A DNA stretch of 5,164 nt from CAYOEZ01 sp964402955 (GTDB taxonomy: Bacteria > Chloroflexota > DTOL01 > DAOUCN01), in the NCBI GenBank assembly GCA_964402955.1, contig CAYOEZ010000283.1, positions 1 through 5,164 on the forward strand. The letters run 5' to 3'. This document shows, in pieces, positions 1-5,142 of the stretch. The translations under genes and the position numbers were made by a program. Position 1 is the first letter of the stretch; every line of letters starts with the position of its first letter. The notes beneath the pieces were generated by a model. The model made no database searches. It was given only the letters and a program-made list of their open reading frames with translations, and had not been told where the DNA came from.

Positions 1-2
1 CC

Positions 3-450
3 GTCACGAACACCCCGACGAACACGGCCACACCCACAAACACACCCACCGTGACCCATACGCCAACGGCCAGCGCGACGGCGACGCCCACCCGTACCCA
101 TACGGCGACGCCCACCGTGACCAACACACCGACAGAAACGGCCACGGCAACCGTGACCCGCACACGAACGGCGACCGCGACGCCAAGCAATACGCCCACG
201 AGCACAGCGACGGGTACACGCACAAACACGCCAACGGTCACGTACACGCCGACTGAGACAGGCACAGCCACCGAGACGGCCAGGCCGACCAATACGCCGA
301 CAGTCACGCGTACGCCAACGGTGACGCCCACGCCGACGATCACGTCGACCAAGACGCCGACTGTGGTGCCGACAGACACCCCGACGCGTGCGGTGACGCC
401 CACGCCCACGTCGACCAAGACGCCGATCCTGCCCGCTAACACGAGGACGG
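3..450 (+). repeat. Degenerate Thr-X codon repeat encoding the stalk
   Basis: The DNA is a degenerate 6-bp-period repeat in which ACG/ACC/ACA (Thr) alternates with another codon, most often CCG/CCC (Pro). Third positions and the intervening codons vary freely, so the repeat is kept at the protein level rather than as identical DNA units. The order of the intercalated residues changes from left (His, Arg, Glu, Asn) to right (Ser, Lys, Val, Asp). It is low complexity and generates spurious open frames on the opposite strand. Confidence 0.85.
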
Positions 451-812
451 CCACGCCGGCGGCCATCGTCTACCAGTTCTGGCTGCCTCTCGTCATCGCC
501 GATATGCCGCCGGCGCCCAAGGCGACACTGGTGGAGACGGCCGTGGCGGCGACGATAGAGATTCCCAGTCTGATGGTGCCGATCGCACTTGGACCGGATT
601 CCGCCGCGGAGATGCGCTACGTCGTGGGGTGTGACAGCAACGATGTGCACGCGTTCAACCTGGCCACTCTGTCGCCTAATGTCACGTGCGACGCTGGCCC
701 TCAGCCGTCTGGCGCCACGCGGCTCGACGGCGTGCTCTACGCCGGCAACTTCGGCGCTGGCGCCATTTGGCGCATCGACCTGTACGACGGCCCGCGCGTT
801 GGGCCTGAGTGA
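3..812 (+). CDS. Secreted Thr/Pro-stalk protein with start of a beta-propeller, 5' partial
   Basis: The frame is open from the left edge, so the true start lies outside the window; the GTG at 51 is only an internal codon. About the first 150 residues are an almost strict alternation of Thr with Pro, Ala, Val, Asn, Glu or Arg, a low-complexity stretch expected to be an extended, possibly O-glycosylated stalk. A hydrophobic YQFWLPLVIA segment follows at 471-500, resembling the 'YLPLV' segment common in Chloroflexota secreted proteins. The last ~70 residues (from MRYVVG at 612) read like a propeller blade: VVGCDSNDVHAFNL, then GVLYAGNFGAGAIWRIDLYDG. The frame ends at TGA 810-812, but propeller-like sequence continues in frame to 899, so the product is probably truncated. 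Role inferred: cell-surface or extracellular protein; no enzyme motif is seen. Family known only by type, not by name. Confidence 0.7.
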   Translation, partial: VTNTPTNTATPTNTPTVTHTPTASATATPTRTHTATPTVTNTPTETATATVTRTRTATATPSNTPTSTATGTRTNTPTVTYTPTETGTATETARPTNTPTVTRTPTVTPTPTITSTKTPTVVPTDTPTRAVTPTPTSTKTPILPANTRTATPAAIVYQFWLPLVIADMPPAPKATLVETAVAATIEIPSLMVPIALGPDSAAEMRYVVGCDSNDVHAFNLATLSPNVTCDAGPQPSGATRLDGVLYAGNFGAGAIWRIDLYDGPRVGPE

Positions 813-899
813 GATGGTGGACCGCTAGCCAGCCGGCTGGCGACAGACCCTGTCACCGGGCGTCTCCAGGTGGCAATGCACAGGGGCGAGCGCATCTAA
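813..899 (+). pseudogene. In-frame continuation of the propeller gene beyond the TGA
   Basis: Reading on in the same frame after the TGA at 810-812 gives 28 residues before TAA 897-899, including LATDPVTGRLQVAMHRGERI. This resembles the core of YVTN/NHL-type propeller repeats ('..DP.TGr.yVa..g...I'). The match suggests that the upstream gene once read through this position and that the TGA is a nonsense change, or a sequencing error. Even with the stop reverted the protein ends at 899 with less than two blades visible, so a further 3' truncation is likely. Confidence 0.5.
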
Positions 900-903
900 A
901 ACC

Positions 904-943
904 GTACGCCTTCCTTCTCCCGGATAGGAGAAGGAAGGCGTAC
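904..943. terminator. Perfect 17-bp stem hairpin between convergent genes
   Basis: GTACGCCTTCCTTCTCC at 904-920 pairs without mismatch with 927-943 around a six-base loop, CGGATA. One arm is nearly all pyrimidine and the other nearly all purine. It sits between the end of the stalk-protein frame (812 or 899) and the stop of the LCP gene (985). Read on the minus strand the stem is followed by GGTTTTAG, a short T run, which suits termination of the LCP transcript. On the plus strand only TT follows. A shared intrinsic terminator is the simplest reading; a dispersed palindromic intergenic repeat is the alternative. Confidence 0.65.
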
Positions 944-984
944 TTGCATACAGTAAATCGCTTGCGCGTGAGCACAAGGTTGGG

Positions 985-2421
985 TTACGGCACCGTGGCA
1001 TCTTCACCCAGGACGATGCGGATGTTAACCCCTCCTGCGCCAAAGGACTTGATGTTTTGCGGCTGGACGTTGAGGAGCCTGATCAATGCATCGCGCGTGG
1101 CTGGCATTGCGCCATCGTCATAGAGCACCGTTTGCTTATAGATGCCCGCGGCATCGGCAATGCGTATGACATTGAAGCCGCGGTTCCGTAGCCAGAACTG
1201 GGCACGGCTGGCAAGACGCGGCGTCTCTGTACCATTGAGTATCTCGACAGCGGCCTGCTCAGCGTAGTGGTCTGGTCCTAGAGATGGAACCGCAACGGGC
1301 ACAAGAGTTGGTGGAGCAACAATGGCTGGAGCGGCAGAGGTCGACGCGCCGGCTGCTGTTGATACCGGCGTGGACTGTATGCTGACCAGTGTAGCCGGTG
1401 GCGCGGTGGCGGCCTGTACCATCTGCTTGATGCGGTCAAGTGTCGGCAGGAGAACAGCAGCTCCATCGGGTGCCCGCCAATTCTGGCACATCGTCTCGTC
1501 AATCTGTGCCATCTTGATCTTGCTACGATCAATCTTGTAGCCAAGGCTTGCCAGGGCCATCAAATCAGGTATCGACATGTCAGAGCGGAATGCTCTGCCG
1601 ATAACGGGCAGCACGGCAGGCAGCTTGGGCAGAATATCAGTCTTGGTCATCTTGTCCACGGCTGCAAGAATAATCTGCTGCTGACGGCGTCCGCGTGAGA
1701 AGTCGCTCGTGGAATAGCGAGAGCGGGCGAACTCGAGAGCGCGCCAGCCATCCATATGCTGCATACCCGCGCTAAAGGTCGCTCCTGTGTGGGGATCATT
1801 GAGGGCTTGCTGGACGTCGATGTCAACTCCTCCGATGGCCACGATCAGCTTGGCAAACCCATCGAAATATAGTTCAATGTAGTGGTGGATAGGCAGGCCA
1901 AGCGCTTCACTAACGGTGCGCATCTGCAAGGCTGGCCCACCACCTGGGTAGTTGTACATTTCGCCCCAGACATAGGCAGTATTGATACGGTTACGGATGG
2001 CACCCTTGGGCGAGTTGATGGTCACGTAAAGGTCGCGTGGGATGCTGATCAGTGCCGCGGTGTTGGTTGCCGGGTCAATGCTGGCAACGATAAGGCTGTC
2101 AGCACGGCGCAGGCGTCCCTGGTTGGAAAAACCGTCGAGCCCCATGAGCAGGATGTTGACGCGATCGGTGTGATCCCACGTGGGAAGGGTGGGCCTCGAT
2201 TCGGCCTCGACTGTCGCAGGAGCTTTGGTGATCTCGCTCACCATGGGCATGACGGCAGCCGGGGCGTCCGCTTTCGCAGGGGAGACGAGGCTAATCACCA
2301 GATCACCAATGCGGATTGTGAAAACGAGGGTAAGCAAGAAACCAGTGATGACCAAGAGCCTGTGCCAGGCTATGTGCGCCAGCAAGAATCGAGTGGCCAC
2401 GGAACGTATCGAGAAACGCAT
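985..2421 (-). CDS. LytR-CpsA-Psr (LCP) family envelope glycopolymer transferase with LytR_C domain
   Basis: Complete 478-residue protein. LCP enzymes move lipid-linked glycopolymers onto the cell wall or other acceptors, acting on the outer face of the membrane. Visible order: basic N-terminus, one membrane segment (~22-46), linker, LCP domain (~87-260), Pro/Ala/Thr linker (~337-383), LytR_C domain (~390-472, starting VEILNGTETPRLA). Family catalytic and phosphate-binding residues are all present: D96 (GLD), D108 (RADSL), R129 (IPRDL), R233 and R235 (FARSRY), R243 and Q247 (SRGRRQQQ). The ATG at 2421 is supported by a strong Shine-Dalgarno a few bases upstream. The gene stands alone, convergent with the stalk-protein gene. 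The acceptor in a Chloroflexota-type envelope is unknown; a role in decorating surface polymers or proteins is inference. A regulatory role, as the old name LytR implied, is less likely. Confidence 0.93.
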   Translation of the reverse strand: MRFSIRSVATRFLLAHIAWHRLLVITGFLLTLVFTIRIGDLVISLVSPAKADAPAAVMPMVSEITKAPATVEAESRPTLPTWDHTDRVNILLMGLDGFSNQGRLRRADSLIVASIDPATNTAALISIPRDLYVTINSPKGAIRNRINTAYVWGEMYNYPGGGPALQMRTVSEALGLPIHHYIELYFDGFAKLIVAIGGVDIDVQQALNDPHTGATFSAGMQHMDGWRALEFARSRYSTSDFSRGRRQQQIILAAVDKMTKTDILPKLPAVLPVIGRAFRSDMSIPDLMALASLGYKIDRSKIKMAQIDETMCQNWRAPDGAAVLLPTLDRIKQMVQAATAPPATLVSIQSTPVSTAAGASTSAAPAIVAPPTLVPVAVPSLGPDHYAEQAAVEILNGTETPRLASRAQFWLRNRGFNVIRIADAAGIYKQTVLYDDGAMPATRDALIRLLNVQPQNIKSFGAGGVNIRIVLGEDATVP

Positions 2422-2424
2422 GCG

Positions 2425-2433
2425 CTCTCCCCC
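2425..2433 (-). promoter_or_regulatory. Ribosome binding site of the LCP gene
   Basis: On the minus strand the sequence reads GGGGGAGAG, then GCG, then the ATG at 2421. The purine run is a good anti-Shine-Dalgarno match at normal spacing and fixes the start of the LCP gene. Confidence 0.8.
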
Positions 2434-2511
2434 TTTTGTACCGCCGCGTATTCACCATACAAGACGTGAGCCTGCCCAAAACGTTATCCGGTGCGGGGGA
2501 TGGGGGTTGGG
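2434..2511. other. Upstream region of the LCP gene with G-tract cluster
   Basis: This gap between the LCP ribosome binding site and the left end of the first IS should contain the LCP promoter. I find no convincing -35/-10 pair on the minus strand. The distal end carries G runs on the plus strand at 2495-2499, 2502-2506 and 2509-2512, the last base being shared with the IS terminus. No open frame here is credible. Confidence 0.4.
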
Positions 2512-2533
2512 GTGATTGTTCGATTCTGGGTTG
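2512..2533 (+). repeat. Left terminal inverted repeat, IS copy 1
   Basis: Begins GTGATTGTTCG and ends GGGTTG. It matches the left end of copy 2 at 17 of 22 positions and its own right end at 14 of 22. The first four bases and the block GGTTG near position 20 are shared by all four ends in the window. Confidence 0.75.
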
Positions 2534-2578
2534 AAATGAGGTATACTGGAGCCACATTCAAGGAAAGGAAGCCTAGCC

Positions 2579-3740
2579 ATCAGACTCCATCTCCAGATAC
2601 CCTCTGTTCAACCTGAGCAGTACAATGCGCTACCCGCTTGCTGTCCCAATCCAAAACAGCCATGCCAGAGTGTGACCTTTCATCGCTTTGGCAAGCCCCG
2701 CAAGCTTCTGCGCGATCCATATGTGACGCACGTCAAGGCGCAGGGTTGGCAATGCACCGTCTGCGGCTACGTGTTTCGTGTCTATCCCCAGGGAGTCACG
2801 CGACGCCAGCAGAGTCTGCGCCTCCAATTCTGGACGCTGGGGATGAGCTTAAGCGCGGTCACTGATGCTTTCTCCGCTTTCGGCTGTCCCCTGAGCCGGC
2901 CGGGCATCCTCGCCAACCTGCGCCGTGCGGGGATAGCGGCCCGCAGGGAAAAACGAGAGTATCTGCGCAGCAAGGCCAACGTAAGCGTGATCGGCATGGA
3001 TTGCAGTCACCTCAAGGTCCAGGGCAGGGACAAGACTTTGATCCAGACAGTGGATGCGCAGACCGGCATCACCTTGGACGTCACACCTCTGCCGGGTGAG
3101 GACGAGCGCACCATCAGGCGCTACGTGCAGAGGATCGCCAAGGTGACGGGCGGCGAGGTCATGGTGACAGACGATGCCGACGTGTTCAAGGCGGCCGCAG
3201 ATGCAGCGGCTGTACAGCAGCCGGTGTGCCCGCAGCACGTGGTTCCCAATACGCTGCAGTTGCTCAGTGAGATTGCTGAGCAACTGGAGAGCCTACCCGC
3301 TGAGAGCCACGGTCCGGACGGCGTGTGTCCATAGCCGACGCATTGAGCGATCTGGCCGCTCTGGAAGAGATCATTTTGGGCCGAGCATCGGGCAGTGCCT
3401 AAAGAGTTAGGCAAGCTACGGCAGTGCTACCAGCATGCCCCCTGCCCCGCAAGGGGACGAAGGCAAGCCCCTGGTGTCGACTCCGGCTGCTGACGCTGGA
3501 CGTGTCGGAAGACTGGCCCCGCCTGACGCTTGCCGACCGCTATCGGGATCTTTTGGGTCAGCGTCTCGTGCCACCGACCAACAACATCAGTGAGCAACAG
3601 ATCGGTCTGAACATCAAAGAGCGTACCAGACGATACGCGGGTGCAAGAGCATGAAGAGTGTCTGTTGCCTGCCCCTCTTGACGGCACACCTGTGGGAGAA
3701 TCATGGTTCGGCCTGCTTGGCGCGCTTGCTGGCTGCCTGA
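2579..3740 (+). pseudogene. Zinc-ribbon DDE transposase, frameshifted remnant (IS copy 1)
   Basis: Homologous throughout to the intact transposase of copy 2. The first part is one open frame (open from 2540, TAG at 3332-3334). It includes the zinc ribbon (CPNPKQPC, then CTVC), MDCSH with the first Asp, and VTDDADVFK with the second. Against copy 2 it shows a net +2 nt near 3305-3325, +1 near 3397, -1 near 3445 and -1 near 3625. There is also a 15-nt in-frame deletion after RQQSLRLQ (near 2827) that removes AMSAY. After the shifts the frames still read LSDLAALEE, PKELGKLRQCYQ, KASPWCRLRLLTLD and NNISEQQIGLNIKER, and finally GCKSMKSVCCLPLLTAHLWE up to the TGA at 3738-3740. The start is uncertain, since no ATG precedes the conserved IRLHLQ; 2579 marks where similarity to copy 2 begins. 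It cannot make a full enzyme, though 2672-3334 could give a 220-residue N-terminal fragment. Confidence 0.85.
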
Positions 3741-3773
3741 GTCCTCGGATGGTGCGGGCTTTCCTAGCCGCAG

Positions 3774-3782
3774 CATGACTTT
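3774..3782. other. Subterminal box CATGACTTT, IS copy 1
   Basis: CATGACTTT lies 33 bases inside the right end of copy 1. The identical nonamer lies 33 bases inside the right end of copy 2 (5123-5131), although most of the flanking sequence differs. It is a candidate transposase-binding or otherwise functional subterminal site. Just before it in copy 1 is a small hairpin (3754-3760 with 3766-3771, one bulged G). Confidence 0.4.
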
Positions 3783-3793
3783 CGTGAAAAGAC

Positions 3794-3815
3794 CAACCAA
3801 TCCATGAACGGTCAC
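3794..3815 (-). repeat. Right terminal inverted repeat, IS copy 1
   Basis: The reverse complement begins GTGACCGTTCA and ends ATTGGTTG. It matches the right end of copy 2 at 17 of 22 positions, including the whole block ATTGGTTG. Confidence 0.75.
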
Positions 3816-3845
3816 CGTCAATCGTCAATCCGCTGCACGTCAATC
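3816..3845. repeat. 30-bp spacer between the two IS copies with three CGTCAATC octamers
   Basis: The octamer CGTCAATC occurs at 3816-3823, 3823-3830 (sharing one base) and 3838-3845. The first abuts the right end of copy 1 and the last abuts the left end of copy 2. The copy at 3838-3845 could be the left half of an 8-bp target duplication of copy 2; the other half would lie just outside the window. No gene fits here. Confidence 0.6.
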
Positions 3846-3867
3846 GTGACTGTTCGCTTTCTGGTTG
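3846..3867 (+). repeat. Left terminal inverted repeat, IS copy 2
   Basis: Begins GTGACTGTTCG and ends TGGTTG. The outer 11 bases are identical to the complement of the element's right end, followed by five mismatches and six more matches. Confidence 0.85.
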
Positions 3868-3876
3868 AAAACAGGG

Positions 3877-3882
3877 TATACT
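3877..3882 (+). promoter_or_regulatory. Candidate -10 box of the transposase gene
   Basis: TATACT lies inside the conserved string GGTATACTG, which sits 28-29 bases from the left end in both IS copies (2540-2548 and 3875-3883). The -10 match is good. The possible -35 (TTCGCT at 3853-3858, spacing 18) is poor and lies within the terminal repeat. A weak promoter or a subterminal protein-binding site are both possible. Confidence 0.35.
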
Positions 3883-3900
3883 GAAGGCAGATTACCATTA

Positions 3901-3906
3901 AGAGGA
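3901..3906 (+). promoter_or_regulatory. Candidate ribosome binding site of the transposase gene
   Basis: AGAGGA is the only good Shine-Dalgarno match before the transposase domain. Copy 1 has a purine run, AGGAAAGGAAG, at the matching place (2561-2571). Both are followed after 7-9 bases by ATCAGACT, not by a standard start codon, which leaves the start unresolved. Confidence 0.4.
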
Positions 3907-3933
3907 CACACTCCCATCAGACTACGCCTTCAG

Positions 3934-5088
3934 ATGCCCATTGTTGACACGGATCCATCCAACAGACCACCTGATCGTTGCCCGCGTGAGTTCCCGTGCT
4001 CAGGAACCACATTTCGCCGCTTTGGCAAGCCGAAGAAGCGTGTCCACGACCTGCACGTGCACCAAGTCCACGCTCAGCGCTGGGAGTGTACCACCTGTGG
4101 CTACGTCTTTCGTGTCTATCCACGGGGTGTGACCCACCGCCAGCAGAGTCTGCGCCTGCAAGCCATGAGTGCCTACTACTGGGTGCTCGGGATGAGCCTG
4201 GGGGCAGTCACCGATGCCCTGGCAGCTCAGGGCTGTCTACTTGGGCGGACGACCGTCCATGACAATCTACGGCAGACAGGGACGGCGGCGCGGCGCAAAC
4301 TGCGGAAGCGGCTGCGCAGCAAGATGAAAGTGCGGGTGGTGGCCATGGACTTCACGCACGTGACAGAGCAGGGTAAGAACACGGTTGTCATGCAAGCCAC
4401 CGATGCTGGCACGGGCATGATCCTCGAGATCACCCCCTTGCATGCGGAGGATGAGCACACGGTTACCCGCTACGTGCAGCGGATAGCCAAGCTGACGGGC
4501 TGCGAGGTCATCGTCACTGATGACGCTGATACGTTCAAGACCGCTGCCGATGCCGCCGACGTGCAACAGCAGGTGTGCCAACAGCACGTCGTGCCGAATA
4601 CCCTCACGTTGTTGAGTGAGATTGTCGATCAGATAGAGAATCTATCGCCCCACCTGGCGAGTCCTCAGGGTCTATCGGTGGAGCAGGCCTTCGACGACAT
4701 TGCGCTGCTGGAGGAGGCCATTCTCGCTCGCGCGTCGGGTAGCCAGCGGCATCTCGATGAACTGTGTCGGCGCTATCAGGATGCTCCCGTGCCGAAGAGA
4801 GGTCTGAAGGCAAGTCCCTGGTATCGCTTGCGCTTGCTCACCTTGGATCTGGCAGAAGACTGGCCCCGCCTGACTCTGACTGACCGCTACCGCGACGAGA
4901 AGGGGAACCGGTTGGTGCCAGCGACAAACAATGTGAGCGAACGCGGTATCGGCCTGAACATCAAGGAGCGCTATCGCACCATGCGTGGCTACAAGAGCAC
5001 GACGAGCCTGCGCTGCATCCCGGCACTGACGGCGTATCTGCGGGAGCAGCACGGCGCAGAGTGCTTGAGCGGCCTCCTGCTTGCCTGA
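3934..5088 (+). CDS. Zinc-ribbon DDE transposase of IS copy 2
   Basis: Intact transposase, 384 residues from the ATG at 3934. The frame is open further upstream to a TTG at 3865, which would give 407 residues, but that TTG lies inside the terminal repeat with no ribosome site. Residues below are counted from the TTG. A zinc ribbon comes first (C39-x5-C45, then C75-TT-C78), followed by a helix-turn-helix-like stretch (~96-140). A DDE catalytic core has D162 in VVAMDFTH, D219/D220 in VTDDADTF and E359 in NNVSERGIGLNIKER. The long 220-355 interval is mostly helical in look, as in transposases with an insertion domain. The end, MRGYKSTTSLRCIPALTAYL, recalls ISL3-type C-termini, while NNxxER recalls IS66. 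It should cut and rejoin the element's ends. I do not place it in a named family with confidence. Confidence 0.85.
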   Translation: MPIVDTDPSNRPPDRCPREFPCSGTTFRRFGKPKKRVHDLHVHQVHAQRWECTTCGYVFRVYPRGVTHRQQSLRLQAMSAYYWVLGMSLGAVTDALAAQGCLLGRTTVHDNLRQTGTAARRKLRKRLRSKMKVRVVAMDFTHVTEQGKNTVVMQATDAGTGMILEITPLHAEDEHTVTRYVQRIAKLTGCEVIVTDDADTFKTAADAADVQQQVCQQHVVPNTLTLLSEIVDQIENLSPHLASPQGLSVEQAFDDIALLEEAILARASGSQRHLDELCRRYQDAPVPKRGLKASPWYRLRLLTLDLAEDWPRLTLTDRYRDEKGNRLVPATNNVSERGIGLNIKERYRTMRGYKSTTSLRCIPALTAYLREQHGAECLSGLLLA

Positions 5089-5093
5089 TCCAG

Positions 5094-5128
5094 GTCATGG
5101 AATCCCAGACTCCCTGCGGGACCATGAC
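5094..5128 (+). terminator. Hairpin after the transposase stop, IS copy 2
   Basis: GTCATGG (5094-5100) pairs with CCATGAC (5122-5128), and TCCC (5103-5106) with GGGA (5118-5121), separated by a two-base bulge. A tighter alternative is TCCC-TGC-GGGA at 5111-5121. It starts five bases after the transposase stop and is followed by TTT. It may act as a weak terminator, or the outer arm may simply reflect the conserved subterminal box CATGACTTT. Confidence 0.4.
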
Positions 5129-5142
5129 TTTGCGCAACAGGC

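Larger units (their letters stand above)
2512..3815 (+). mobile_element. Decayed insertion sequence, copy 1 (1304 bp)
   Basis: The ends are defined by terminal inverted repeats, GTGATTGTTCG... at 2512-2533 and the complement of GTGACCGTTCA... at 3794-3815, matching at 14 of 22 positions. Between them lies one transposase gene broken by several frameshifts. Ends, layout and protein are clearly related to the intact element at 3846-5164, and corresponding ends of the two elements match each other at 17 of 22 positions. No target duplication is visible: the left flank is GGGTTGGG and the right flank CGTCAATC. The element looks old and unable to move by its own enzyme. Confidence 0.85.

Noticed and set aside
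4..234. Minus-strand frame rich in Cys, Trp, Ser and Tyr
   Set aside because: It is the complement of the Thr-X codon repeat, so its composition is an artefact of that repeat.
828..841. Perfect 14-bp palindrome GCCAGCCGGCTGGC
   Set aside because: It lies in GC-rich former coding sequence without operator context or a second copy; chance is a sufficient explanation.
809..1123. Plus-strand frame starting at the broken end of the propeller gene
   Set aside because: It runs through the hairpin and into the antisense of the LCP gene. The propeller-like residues are in a different frame.
1882..2469. 195-codon open frame on the plus strand across the 5' part of the LCP gene
   Set aside because: It is antisense to a well-supported LCP gene with all family motifs, has no recognisable domain, and follows from codon bias on the opposite strand.
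2434..2511. Search for a sigma-70 promoter of the LCP gene
   Set aside because: Candidate boxes such as TTGGGC and TATGGT are only 14 bases apart, so no promoter is called.
2849..3283. 144-codon minus-strand frame inside the transposase remnant, and a similar one at 4672-5052
   Set aside because: Both mirror the transposase coding strand; their translations show only His/Arg/Ala-rich shadow sequence and no start signal.
3816..3845. Short repeats between the IS copies considered as a CRISPR remnant
   Set aside because: The repeat unit is only 8 bp, two copies overlap, and there are no spacers or cas genes.
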